NCBI GenBank assembly: GCA_046483285.1
Contig: JAWODN010000066.1
Coordinates: forward strand, 1 to 8,222
Direction: 5' to 3'
From: CAYRTV01 sp046483285
GTDB lineage: Bacteria; Acidobacteriota; Aminicenantia; Aminicenantales; Aminicenantaceae
Length of the DNA: 8,222 nucleotides
Shown: piece by piece, positions 1-7,164 of the stretch
Layout of the letters: each line of letters begins with the position of its first letter
Numbering within the stretch: the first letter of the stretch is position 1
The notes under the pieces: generated by a model
The model's input: only the letters and a program-made list of their open reading frames with translations
Database searches by the model: none
What the model was told of the DNA's origin: nothing
Program-made: the position numbers and the translations under genes

Positions 1-181
1 CAGCGTTCATTCTCATTACGGCCTGCATACTCGCCAAGTCGCCATGCGACCCTCTTCATCAGAGGCTTTGAAGATTTCGTCGCCTCCACCTTCACTCCGA
101 TTGCTTCCGGCTGGAGCGACCTTTGCCGGGTGGGGTTGTCTCCCACTGAAGGTTCGCGCCTTCTCACGGCGCACTGAATAA
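1..181 (+). other. Open stretch cut by window edge, no gene assigned
   Basis: Two plus-strand frames are open from the left edge. One ends at TGA 175-177 and reads (excerpt) GFEDFVASTFTPIASGW; the other ends at TAA 179-181. Neither has a start codon with a ribosome site in view. The first frame resembles short hypothetical proteins predicted in many genomes from repeated or mobile-element-associated DNA. That impression is from memory and unproven. A GCGCC/GGCGC stem (156-160 with 168-172) lies at its end. It may be the tail of a repeat or broken gene continuing leftward. Positions 182-326 show only AT-rich spacer and an isolated TTGACA at 291-296 without a good partner. Confidence 0.3.
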
Positions 182-326
182 GCCAGGCTAAGTAAATAAA
201 CACTGAAAAACCTCCGCCTGCAAACTTAAAAATACGCATAATCTTTCGGCGGCTTCTCCGGTCCCGGCAGAGAAACCGATTCGCATCCCATTGACAAATA
301 GACCATCGGACACATTTTAAATTTTT

Positions 327-355
327 TTTACCTGGACCCAAATACGGTTTATAAT
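327..355 (+). promoter_or_regulatory. Sigma-70-type promoter of the coiled-coil/M28 operon
   Basis: A perfect -10 hexamer TATAAT (350-355) sits 17 bases after TTTACC (327-332), which matches four of six -35 consensus positions. Transcription would begin near 362, giving a leader of about 38 bases before the ATG at 400. An alternative -35 (TTGACA, 291-296) has no convincing -10 at the right distance. Confidence 0.65.
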
Positions 356-385
356 AGAAACAGGCATGATCCACAAAATGAAGAG

Positions 386-392
386 AAGGAGG
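386..392 (+). promoter_or_regulatory. Ribosome binding site deciding the start at 400
   Basis: AAGGAGG (386-392) is a strong Shine-Dalgarno sequence. It is one base from the ATG at 394, too close to use, and seven bases from the ATG at 400, which is near ideal. This is why the start is placed at 400. Confidence 0.7.
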
Positions 393-399
393 AATGAAT

Positions 400-930
400 A
401 TGAATACCCACAAACCCGGTAAAATTGTGCCGGTGCTTTTGGTTGTCATCATTTTTATGGCTGCGGCTTTCGCGGCAGGATATTATGTGAGTTGGCTGCA
501 GTTCAGCAAGAAAACCGAGGAACTGCGCTATGATTTTTCGTCATTCGAAGCCAGGTATGAAAAAATCTTGTCTTCTCTGCGTTCCGATGTCATGGATATC
601 AAAGCTCACCTTGAAGAGTACAAAGGAAAAACAGAAAAAGAAGCCCGACAGCTCCGAATGAAAAGCATTATGCTCAAAGCCAAGGGGGAAATCATATCCA
701 GTAAACTTTCTCTTGCCCGGAATGAAGAGGATCGGTCCCTCCAGTATTTAAGTGACGCCATTGGTGTTCTCAAAGAAGCATATGAAGTCTCCGAATCAAG
801 CGTGAAACAGCAGATCGAAGATATCCGGCTGCAGCTGGCCACAATCAAAGGTTTGATTCAGGTCGATTCCGAAAAGGCTCAGCAGGAGATGGATAAACTT
901 TGGCGGAGGATCGACGAAATTCTCAACTGA
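400..930 (+). CDS. Membrane-anchored coiled-coil protein, function unknown
   Basis: I do not recognise this 176-residue protein. A short polar N-terminus with Lys residues is followed by one hydrophobic helix at about residues 9-30, then a charged helical region to the end. Heptad-like spacing suggests coiled coils around 37-80 and 125-175, with a helical middle. The positive N-terminus suggests the bulk lies outside the cytoplasm, as an uncleaved signal anchor. It is first in an operon with the M28 peptidase, which begins 12 bases after its stop, so it may scaffold or localise that enzyme; this is inference from gene order. An upstream ATG at 394 would add only Met-Asn and is badly spaced from the ribosome site. 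There are no catalytic motifs and no Cys lipobox. Confidence 0.78.
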   Translation: MNTHKPGKIVPVLLVVIIFMAAAFAAGYYVSWLQFSKKTEELRYDFSSFEARYEKILSSLRSDVMDIKAHLEEYKGKTEKEARQLRMKSIMLKAKGEIISSKLSLARNEEDRSLQYLSDAIGVLKEAYEVSESSVKQQIEDIRLQLATIKGLIQVDSEKAQQEMDKLWRRIDEILN

Positions 931-936
931 AAGGAA
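931..936 (+). promoter_or_regulatory. Ribosome binding site for the M28 peptidase
   Basis: AAGGAA directly follows the stop codon of the preceding gene and lies five bases before the ATG at 942. The longer open frame begins at 900 inside the previous gene, lacks a comparable site, and would put 14 extra polar residues in front of the signal peptide. Confidence 0.6.
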
Positions 937-941
937 TTCTC

Positions 942-2267
942 ATGAACAAAAAACTGACCTTGATCCTTATTGTTTTATTAACAGGGGGAAGCACGGCGGT
1001 TGGGGCGTCTCTCCCCCCTCCTGATATACCCAAAATCATGGAGGAAATTTCCCAGGACAACATCGAAGCCGTTCTCAAAAAGCTGGAGTCCTTTCATACC
1101 CGCCACACCCTTTCCTCCCGAAAAAAAGATTTCGGAATCTGGGCCGCAGCAGATTGGATTAAAGAGAAATTCATGGAAACCAGCCCCAGGCTTAAGGTTT
1201 TTTTTGACGATTATACCGTAAAGCCCCAGGGAAGCCGTTTTCAGCGGGATATCGACATCCGAAATGTGGTGGCGGTGCTTCCGGGACAAAAAGAAAAAGG
1301 AAACGAGCGCATTTTTCTGGTCAATGCCCATTATGACTCCTATGCCCGTCCAGAAGATCCGCAGCATCCGCAAAATGATTTCGATAATTACGCCCCCGGG
1401 GTCAATGACGACGCTTCAGGAGTGGCGGCCCTGCTGGAGATGGCCAGGGTGTTCAGCCCTTATGAATTTGATGCCACCATTTATTTTGTCGCCTTTTCCG
1501 GAGAGGAAATCGGACTGGTGGGAAGCACGTTAATGGCCCGGAGAATGAAGGAAGAAGGAAAAAACATCTGCGGTGTCATCGGCCTGGATATGCTCGGAAA
1601 CATCCAAGGCGGTGACGGTTTTATTGAAAACCAAAGAATCAGGGTTTTCTCATCCGGACCGGACGATTCGCCCTCCCGGCGCTTGGCCCGTTACGCCAAA
1701 AGAACAGGTGAATATTATTCTCCTTCGGCAGAAGTGCAGCTGATTTTCCGGGCCGACCGTTTTGGGAGGGGAGGGGACCACACTCCCTTTGTTTTAGAAG
1801 GATGGCCGGGTGTCCGCATGATGGAAGCCAATGAGAATTATTCCAGGCAGCACACTGTTCACGACACTCTGGAGAATCTTTCCCTGGATTACTGCACCCG
1901 GAACATTCGGATTGCGGCGTCGGTTTTGGGTTCACTTGCCGCCGCTCCTCCCTCTCCTTCCATCACTACCGAACAGGGCCGGCCGATGCTGGGCCGGGGC
2001 GGAAGCGGGTATGACGCTCATTTAAAATGGGAACCGGTGGACTGCCGGGATTTGGCTGCTTACAAAGTTTACTGGAGACGAACATCAACACCCTTTTGGG
2101 AGCATTCAGTGGAAGTCGGTCTGGAAACGGAATTTATCCTTCACCATCTCAGTATCGACGAATATGTGTTCGGAGTCAGTGCCTTGAACAAAAAAGGGCA
2201 TGAAAGCATTATTTCCGCCTATGTGATGCCCCCCCGGCAAAAAAGGACATATTCATCCAAATCGTAA
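942..2267 (+). CDS. Secreted M28-family zinc metallopeptidase with fibronectin-III-like tail
   Basis: This 441-residue protein has a Sec signal peptide (residues 1 to about 22, ending near AVGA-S, no lipobox Cys). The M28 catalytic domain follows at about 30-335. Visible di-zinc ligands and catalytic residues are H130 in NAHYDS, bridging D156 in GVNDDASG, the E188-E189 pair in FSGEEIGL, D216 in GLDMLGN and H304 in QHTVHDT; the DHTPF substrate-site motif is also present. The set looks complete, so activity as an aminopeptidase or carboxypeptidase on exported or environmental peptides is likely. Residues about 336-435 look like a fibronectin-III domain (LKWEPVDCRDLAAYKVYWR, then a strand ending YVFGVSALN), common as an accessory module in secreted peptidases. 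It is second in an operon after the coiled-coil protein and converges with the methyltransferase gene 27 bases downstream. Exact substrate is not deducible. Confidence 0.94.
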   Translation: MNKKLTLILIVLLTGGSTAVGASLPPPDIPKIMEEISQDNIEAVLKKLESFHTRHTLSSRKKDFGIWAAADWIKEKFMETSPRLKVFFDDYTVKPQGSRFQRDIDIRNVVAVLPGQKEKGNERIFLVNAHYDSYARPEDPQHPQNDFDNYAPGVNDDASGVAALLEMARVFSPYEFDATIYFVAFSGEEIGLVGSTLMARRMKEEGKNICGVIGLDMLGNIQGGDGFIENQRIRVFSSGPDDSPSRRLARYAKRTGEYYSPSAEVQLIFRADRFGRGGDHTPFVLEGWPGVRMMEANENYSRQHTVHDTLENLSLDYCTRNIRIAASVLGSLAAAPPSPSITTEQGRPMLGRGGSGYDAHLKWEPVDCRDLAAYKVYWRRTSTPFWEHSVEVGLETEFILHHLSIDEYVFGVSALNKKGHESIISAYVMPPRQKRTYSSKS

Positions 2268-2294
2268 CAAAACGCCGGAAACCGTCACTTCGAT

Positions 2295-3239
2295 TTATTT
2301 GACCTGGTCTTTGCCGGATCCGGATCTCTCACGGGGAAGAAGGTTGTCATCCAGCGTAAGCGGGTCAAAACTGAGGTCATTTGGATCCAAAGGTATTTTT
2401 GTCTCAGGATCACGCCGGGCTGTCCAGGACACCGTTTTGCCGTTTCCGGAAATCCGGGCGGTTCCCCGCATGACGTCCCCTGAAGCCGATCCCTCGAAGT
2501 CCCAATTCTGCCCCGAAAAACGCATAGAAAAAGAAATCCGGCTTCCCGTCAAAGTCACATTGCTCAGAATGACATCGGAACCCTTTATGGAAGCGCTTCC
2601 TTGAGGAAATTGGAAAATCTGTTCAAATTGAAACATCTCCGGGTGAGATCCATTCAGGGGAGTATTAAAACTGACATCCCAGACACCGGTGACATTAGCG
2701 GGAACAACCCAATAATAAACCATATGAATTTGTTCGTCGTCCCCAACTTGGATGGACTTATCCTCAAGCCATTCCTTCATGCTGAAATCATGGGAAATCA
2801 CTCGTGTTCCTGGTTTGACCTCATCCAAAAGTTTCGTCCGCAGTTTCACATTGACGGACGGAAGTAAATACAAAGTCACGATGGATGCTTCATGCAGATC
2901 GGTCTCAAACAGGTTTTTATGATGGAATTCAACTAAATGTTCCACTCCGGCTTTCCGGGCGCCTTCCCGGCTCTCCTTAATCCTTTTCGGGTCGAGATCC
3001 ACTCCCACTCCGCGGATACCGTACTTAACGGCCGCTGTGATTAAAATACGGCCGTCCCCGCACCCCAGGTCATAAAGAATATCATCCTCGTTGATTTCAG
3101 CCAGGCGCAGCATCTCCTCCACTACCGCCATGGGAGTGGGAACGTAGGGAACATCCAGCTCTTCATTCTGGCGGTTTGCAGCCAGGGGAGAAAAAACGAG
3201 ATAGGCCAAAGCCACTGTCGACAAAACTATTCTTTTCAT
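2295..3239 (-). CDS. Exported class I SAM-dependent methyltransferase fused to beta-rich domain
   Basis: The start at 3239 (MKRIVLS, 314 residues) is chosen because GGAG at 3250-3247 lies seven bases upstream and a hydrophobic signal-like segment follows (residues 4-21). The extended frame from 3260 would bury it. Methyltransferase motifs: motif I ILYDLGCGDGR (54-64), acidic D81 after beta-2 in GVGVDLDP, NLFETDL (109-115) and YLLPSV (124-129). The lead-in PYVPTP and the overall order resemble the FAM173/ATP-synthase-c-subunit lysine methyltransferase type; this is family resemblance only. Residues about 182-277 form a second domain rich in alternating hydrophobic strands (GVWDVSF ... DFEGSASGDVMRGT ... 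VSWTARRD), lipocalin-like in feel but unassigned. A methyltransferase with an export signal is odd because SAM is cytoplasmic; the segment may instead be a membrane anchor. Confidence 0.88.
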   Translation of the reverse strand: MKRIVLSTVALAYLVFSPLAANRQNEELDVPYVPTPMAVVEEMLRLAEINEDDILYDLGCGDGRILITAAVKYGIRGVGVDLDPKRIKESREGARKAGVEHLVEFHHKNLFETDLHEASIVTLYLLPSVNVKLRTKLLDEVKPGTRVISHDFSMKEWLEDKSIQVGDDEQIHMVYYWVVPANVTGVWDVSFNTPLNGSHPEMFQFEQIFQFPQGSASIKGSDVILSNVTLTGSRISFSMRFSGQNWDFEGSASGDVMRGTARISGNGKTVSWTARRDPETKIPLDPNDLSFDPLTLDDNLLPRERSGSGKDQVK

Positions 3240-3263
3240 GAAAATTCTCCAATCTTGCATATT

Positions 3264-3292
3264 TTTATATCATTTATAAAAATACCTCGCAA
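3264..3292 (-). promoter_or_regulatory. Sigma-70-type promoter of the methyltransferase gene
   Basis: On the minus strand TTGCGA (3292-3287) is followed after exactly 17 bases by TATAAA (3269-3264), about 25 bases before the chosen start codon. This suggests the gene has its own promoter and does not depend only on read-through from the M24 peptidase gene 109 bases upstream. Confidence 0.55.
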
Positions 3293-3348
3293 ATCCAGCT
3301 AACTTGAATGATGAACGGGCCGAATTATTTTTTTATGAATAGATCAGG

Positions 3349-4623
3349 CTAAGCGAAAGGCCGGTCAATAGAAGGGCTGGGCTGGGAGAAATATTGGGGC
3401 CCTTTCTCTGTCATATAAAAGCAATCTTCAATCCGGATACCGAATTCATCCGGCATAACCAGCATGGGCTCATTGCTGAAGCACATCCCTGCTTCCATGG
3501 GCCTTTTATTTCCTTTTACCAGGTTGACCCACTCATGTCCATCCAATCCAATTCCGTGGCCGGTCCGGTGAGGACAGCCGGGGAGTTCATATCCCCCCGG
3601 AAAACCATAATCCTTGTAGACCTGCCGTGCGGCGGCGTCCACATCCTCACAGGGAACACCGAAGCCGGCTCTGGCGAAAGCAGCGGTTTGGGCCTTTTTC
3701 GCCAGATTCCACATTTCCACTTGTCTTTGAGAGGGTTCTCCAAAAACAATGGTGCGGCTGATATCGGACCGGTACCCATCCACGCCGCAGCCGCCGTCCA
3801 TAAGAATGAAATCACCTTCCTTAACCTCATAACGCTTGATGCTTCCGTGGGGATAAGCGGAAGCCTCAGCGATTTGAGCTCCTATGCCGCCCGAAACACC
3901 TAAAGCTTGATGGGCACGGGAGGAAATATCTCTGATATCAGAACCGGTCATGCCTTTCTCGATCATGGCGACCGTGGTTTTATAGGCTTCGATAGTGATA
4001 TCGGCCGCTTTTTGCATCAGAGCGATTTCCGCTGGAGATTTAATCACCCGGCATTCCACGGTCACAGGGTCGGCGCTGACATATTCCAATTGAGGGGCTC
4101 TTTTACGGATACCGTCATGAAGAAAAAAACGCACCCGCTCTTCCATTCCGATTTTACCGGTACGAATGCCCCGGTCCTGGAAAATTCCCGCCACCCGCTG
4201 GTAAGGGCTTTCATGTTCTTCCCAGGTGCGGATATCTTCTCCGAACCTGATCTGTTCCATGGCCCGGTCCAATTCAAAAGCCGGACAGACCCAGCCGAGC
4301 TCGCCTTTAGCGGGAATCACAAGAGCGAACATCCGTTCACTGTTCCACCATCTCACGCCGGTGAAATAAAACATGGTCGAACCGGATTCCATATAAACGG
4401 CCTGGATTCCGTTTTCGGCCATCAGCCTTTGAGCTTTTTCGATCCGCTGCCAGCGTTCTGTGTCGCTTATAGGAACCACGTTTTCCGTCATGGGTTTTAA
4501 GCGGGAGATGGGTTGCGAAGAAAAAGTAGAGCCGTTTGGGGCAGTGGTGCAGGCGTTGTTTAAAAAAGCCGCCCCGGCCGCTCCGGCAGAAAACTTCATG
4601 AAATCTCTGCGTGAAAAACTCAT
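3349..4623 (-). CDS. Tat-exported M24-family metallopeptidase (Xaa-Pro aminopeptidase-like)
   Basis: This is a full-length 424-residue M24 protein. The N-terminus carries a twin-arginine motif SRRDFMK (residues 4-10) followed by a small-residue hydrophobic stretch (11-21), so it should cross the membrane folded and metal-loaded. C25 in NNACTT could be a lipidation site, but the preceding residues are not canonical. A creatinase-type N-terminal domain spans about 55-185 and the pita-bread catalytic domain about 195-410. All five metal ligands are visible: D276 (MDGG), D287 (RSDISRT), H356 (GHGIG), E385 (SNEP) and E399 (RIED); H259 (YPHG) and H363 are also conserved. It probably removes N-terminal residues next to proline, or cleaves a related small substrate. 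AAGGAG (4635-4630) lies six bases before the ATG. It precedes the methyltransferase on the same strand. Confidence 0.93.
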   Translation of the reverse strand: MSFSRRDFMKFSAGAAGAAFLNNACTTAPNGSTFSSQPISRLKPMTENVVPISDTERWQRIEKAQRLMAENGIQAVYMESGSTMFYFTGVRWWNSERMFALVIPAKGELGWVCPAFELDRAMEQIRFGEDIRTWEEHESPYQRVAGIFQDRGIRTGKIGMEERVRFFLHDGIRKRAPQLEYVSADPVTVECRVIKSPAEIALMQKAADITIEAYKTTVAMIEKGMTGSDIRDISSRAHQALGVSGGIGAQIAEASAYPHGSIKRYEVKEGDFILMDGGCGVDGYRSDISRTIVFGEPSQRQVEMWNLAKKAQTAAFARAGFGVPCEDVDAAARQVYKDYGFPGGYELPGCPHRTGHGIGLDGHEWVNLVKGNKRPMEAGMCFSNEPMLVMPDEFGIRIEDCFYMTEKGPQYFSQPSPSIDRPFA

Positions 4624-4641
4624 AAATATCTCCTTGCCTGA

Positions 4642-4647
4642 ATTATA
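4642..4647 (-). promoter_or_regulatory. Candidate -10 box for the M24 peptidase gene
   Basis: A perfect minus-strand TATAAT (4647-4642) lies about 20 bases before the start codon. No good -35 hexamer is visible 16-18 bases further upstream (GAGGAA at 17), so an activator may be needed or the leader may be very short. Confidence 0.35.
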
Positions 4648-4686
4648 CTAAAAAACTTGATCATTTCCTCAGAAAATCAATTCCTT

Positions 4687-4994
4687 GCGGCCACGGGAGC
4701 GAGAGAAGGACCGCTCCGCATCAACCCCGGCCCGTTCATCATTCAGGTTGATTTGTAATAATATCTGAAATATCACAAAATTTCAATAAATCCAAGGCGG
4801 AAGTTTTCTTCCCGCCGGACCGCCCATCCCTGAGGGCCGGGATGGCCGCAGATGCTGTGAGATCCGGCTCGTTTGAAGGCTGAGCGGGCACGGTCCCTCT
4901 CCGCAGGAGGAGGGAAGCAAAGCCGGAATCGAATCGGATGTCCTCGCTGGGAACATCCGCGTGGCGGCGATTCATCTCCCGCTCCCATGGCCGC
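4687..4994 (-). repeat. Element A, copy 1: inverted-repeat-bounded, MITE-like
   Basis: The ends 4687-4706 and 4975-4994 are inverted repeats matching at 18 of 20 positions (GCGGCCAcGGGAGCGaGAGA and its partner). On the minus strand, 4990 to about 4866 matches 7169 to about 7290 at roughly 90 percent by eye, making this the long copy of the element found again at 7165-7322. The copy-specific part (about 4720-4865) includes AT-rich DNA and hairpins at 4796-4816 (GGCGGAAG-tttt-CTTCCCGCC, one bulge) and 4824-4845 (CCATCCC/GGGATGG). Open frames here are not credible genes because the copies differ by single-base indels that shift the frame. No transposase is encoded, so any movement would need enzymes in trans. 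It fills most of the 515-base intergenic gap. Confidence 0.72.
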
Positions 4995-5038
4995 GAAAAT
5001 TCGGTTTTCAAAGGTATAGATCAGGATATAAAAAACTG

Positions 5039-5067
5039 TTCCGGCGGGACCCGGAAAATTATTTTTT
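5039..5067. terminator. Possible bidirectional terminator hairpin
   Basis: TTCCGG (5039-5044) pairs with CCGGAA (5051-5056) around a six-base loop. The plus side continues AATTATTTTTT, while the minus side runs into CAGTTTTTT. The stem is short, so strength is uncertain. It would insulate the following operon from transcription crossing element A. Its downstream T-run overlaps the -35 of the next promoter. Confidence 0.4.
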
Positions 5068-5094
5068 GTTTATCATGAGCTGATTCCTTATAAT
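5066..5094 (+). promoter_or_regulatory. Sigma-70-type promoter of the membrane protein/RNase operon
   Basis: TTGTTT (5066-5071) is separated by 17 bases from a perfect TATAAT (5089-5094). Transcription would start near 5101, leaving a leader of about 38 bases. It lies just outside the right end of element A copy 1. Confidence 0.62.
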
Positions 5095-5138
5095 ACATTC
5101 GTCACCCTGATTTAATGTTAATTCATGAAAGGATTCAC

Positions 5139-5603
5139 ATGTCTTTATCAGAGGAAACACTTCAGTCTCACCGGAAATCTTTAATATTCCATATCTCAGC
5201 CATGGCCGGTTTAATTGTTTTGGTGATTGCGGTTCTGATGCTTCAGCGGTCTGGAGCATCACGTCTTTTATCAGAGAGTCCGGCTCCCGTTTTGCGCTAT
5301 TTATTTTATGCGGCGGCGGTGGTGACGATATTCACTGTGCGACTCCTCCACAATGCCTTGATCCGAAGAGCGCTTCGCGGTCATCCCCAAAAAATCCTGA
5401 ACCGGCTTCAAAAGGCCTCCATATGGACGGCGGCTCTGTGCGAAATTCCAGCCCTGTTGGGGTTGATGTTTTTTTTATTGACCGGAACGAGCCGTGATTT
5501 TTATTTCTTGCTGATTCTCTCATTGATTCTTTTCTTCATGTATTTTCCTAAAAAAATCCAATGGCAGACAGCGGATGGGAGAATAAGAGCAAGCCGGACA
5601 TGA
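5139..5603 (+). CDS. Small four-helix integral membrane protein, function unknown
   Basis: The start at 5139 gives 154 residues and has AAAGGA ending five bases upstream; an upstream ATG at 5115 would add eight residues and lacks such a site. Hydrophobic helices lie near residues 15-35, 50-70, 93-115 and 119-136. Basic residues concentrate at 11-13, 71-92 (HNALIRRALRGHPQK) and the C-terminal tail, so by the positive-inside rule both termini and the middle loop should be cytoplasmic. The tail pattern FYFLLILSLILFFMYFPKK looks like conserved bacterial hypothetical membrane proteins, but I cannot name a family. It overlaps the RNase-like gene by ATGA, implying translational coupling and possibly physical association at the inner membrane. 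Confidence 0.85.
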   Translation: MSLSEETLQSHRKSLIFHISAMAGLIVLVIAVLMLQRSGASRLLSESPAPVLRYLFYAAAVVTIFTVRLLHNALIRRALRGHPQKILNRLQKASIWTAALCEIPALLGLMFFLLTGTSRDFYFLLILSLILFFMYFPKKIQWQTADGRIRASRT

Positions 5604-7033
5604 AAATTCAATTTCTCGGCGCCGCCCGCCAGGTCACCGGTTCCTGTTACCTATTGGAAGCCGGAGGGCTGAAAATATTGATTGACTGCGGGTTGTATCA
5701 AGAACGGGAATATCTGGAACGGAATTGGAATCCTTTTCCTGTTTACCCCGGGAATATCGATTACATATTACTGACTCATTCTCATCTTGATCACTGCGGT
5801 CTTGTCCCAAAACTGGTCCATCAGGGATTTGAAGGCACGATTCTGACCACTCCCGCCTCCATCGATTTAACCGAAATCATTTGGCTGGATTCCGCCCGGA
5901 TTCAGGAAGAAGACGCGGCGTACAAGAAGAAAAGGCATGAACGGGAAGGCCGCCGGGGGCCTCACCCTGAAATACCTCTCTACACGGTCGAAGATGCTGA
6001 AAGATCACTGCCTTTTTTAAAGCCCCTTTCTTATGAATCTTATCACTCGCTGAATGATCAAGTGGCCATTCGTTTTCACGACGCCGGACACATTCTCGGA
6101 GCGGCCATGATCGAAATCCATATTTATGAAAATCCCAAAAAATACAAGCTGATTTTTTCAGGTGACATCGGTCAGTGGGATAGACCCCTGGTCCGGGATC
6201 CCTCCATCATCAGCAGGGCTGATTATGTGGTCATGGAATCAACCTATGGCGACCGGAACCACCGGGATTCCGGTAATGTGGAAAAAAAACTGGCGTCAGT
6301 GATCAATGAAACCTACTCCCGCAAAGGGAAAATCGTGATTCCGGCTTTTGCTGTCGAGAGATCTCAGGAGCTGTTGTTTTATATCAGTAAATTAGTCCGA
6401 AAAAATGTGATTCCCTATATGAAAATTTTCCTGGACAGCCCGATGGCCGTAAACGCCACAGGAGTGTTTATGAAATACCGGCAGTATCTGGATGAAGAAA
6501 CCCTGGCCATGTTCCGGAGCGGTGAGCCCCCCTTTGATTTTCCCGGCCTTCAGCTGGTGAGAAGCCGGGAGGACTCAAAAGCCATAAACAGTCTGAATGA
6601 ATCCTGTATTATTATGGCGGGATCGGGAATGTGCACCGGCGGCCGGATCAAGCACCACCTGGTTCATAACATTTCCAAGCCGGAATCCACCATTCTTTTT
6701 ACCGGTTATCAGGCAAGAAACACGTTAGGGCGGCAGATTGTCGAAGGAAAGCAAAATGTCCGGATACTGGGGCGGCAATGGGACGTCAAGGCCGAAGTGG
6801 AGGAAATCGACGGGCTTTCCGCTCATGCCGACCGAAGCCAGCTGCTGAAATGGTTGTCTTACCTGGAAACTCCGCCGCGCATGCTGTTTCTCACCCATGG
6901 AGAAGAACATGCGGTTTTCAGTCTGGCCGAAACCATAGATAAAGAAATGGGATGGGATATCGGAATTCCCGAGTATGGACAATTCTGGACGCCGGAGAAA
7001 AAAATTTTCCAAAGCAGGCAGTCTGAACGATGA
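5600..7033 (+). CDS. Metallo-beta-lactamase/beta-CASP RNase-like protein (YSH1/CPSF73 type)
   Basis: This 477-residue protein has the full architecture of prokaryotic MBL-fold RNA-processing exonuclease-like proteins. The metallo-beta-lactamase core is at about 1-205, with zinc motif THSHLDH (59-65), H164 in DAGHILGA and D189 in FSGDIG. The inserted beta-CASP domain (about 210-400) shows E213 in MESTYGD, PAFAVERSQE (248-257), SPMAVNATG (280-288) and GSGMCTGGRIKHH (341-353). The C-terminal RMMBL region has SAHAD (407-411) and the last His in THGEEH (432-437). All expected ligands are present, so a zinc-dependent nuclease acting on RNA is likely. The start at 5600 aligns with the usual MKIQFLGAARQVTGS beginning and overlaps the preceding stop as ATGA; the longer frame from 5561 lies inside the upstream gene. 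It is the last gene before the repeat region. Confidence 0.95.
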   Translation: MKIQFLGAARQVTGSCYLLEAGGLKILIDCGLYQEREYLERNWNPFPVYPGNIDYILLTHSHLDHCGLVPKLVHQGFEGTILTTPASIDLTEIIWLDSARIQEEDAAYKKKRHEREGRRGPHPEIPLYTVEDAERSLPFLKPLSYESYHSLNDQVAIRFHDAGHILGAAMIEIHIYENPKKYKLIFSGDIGQWDRPLVRDPSIISRADYVVMESTYGDRNHRDSGNVEKKLASVINETYSRKGKIVIPAFAVERSQELLFYISKLVRKNVIPYMKIFLDSPMAVNATGVFMKYRQYLDEETLAMFRSGEPPFDFPGLQLVRSREDSKAINSLNESCIIMAGSGMCTGGRIKHHLVHNISKPESTILFTGYQARNTLGRQIVEGKQNVRILGRQWDVKAEVEEIDGLSAHADRSQLLKWLSYLETPPRMLFLTHGEEHAVFSLAETIDKEMGWDIGIPEYGQFWTPEKKIFQSRQSER

Positions 7034-7066
7034 ACGAAGCAAAGTTATTTTCAGAAAAACCTTGCC

Positions 7067-7085
7067 TGCCTTTGAAAAAAAGGCA
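7067..7085. terminator. Hairpin after the RNase gene, weak terminator candidate
   Basis: TGCCTTT (7067-7073) pairs perfectly with AAAGGCA (7079-7085) around GAAAA, 34 bases beyond the stop codon. The next plus-strand bases are TAAAAAG, and the nearest T-run is only at 7103-7108, so it is not a textbook intrinsic terminator. It may end transcription or protect the 3' end of the operon mRNA. Confidence 0.35.
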
Positions 7086-7100
7086 TAAAAAGATCAGTGT

Positions 7101-7153
7101 CATTTTTTCATGAATTCATTATGAGTAACACACACTACGAACCATGACAATGA
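7101..7153 (+). repeat. 53-base repeat B, copy 1
   Basis: It aligns without gaps to 7332-7384 at 43 of 53 positions. Shared blocks include CATTTT, AATTCAT, ATGAGTA, CACAC and CGAACCATGA. It lies 11 bases left of element A copy 2. No matching gene or known motif is recognised. Confidence 0.65.
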
Positions 7154-7164
7154 CTTTTGAACTG

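Noticed and set aside
2268..2294. Shared terminator between the converging M28 and methyltransferase genes
   Set aside because: The 27-base gap has no clear stem followed by a T-run on either strand.
3394..4500. Long plus-strand open frames of 169 and 197 residues
   Set aside because: They lie antisense within the M24 peptidase gene, which has complete family motifs. They have no motifs of their own.
4739..5011. Minus-strand frames similar to frames at 7144-7345
   Set aside because: Similarity comes from element A. Single-base indels between copies switch reading frame, so no protein is conserved.
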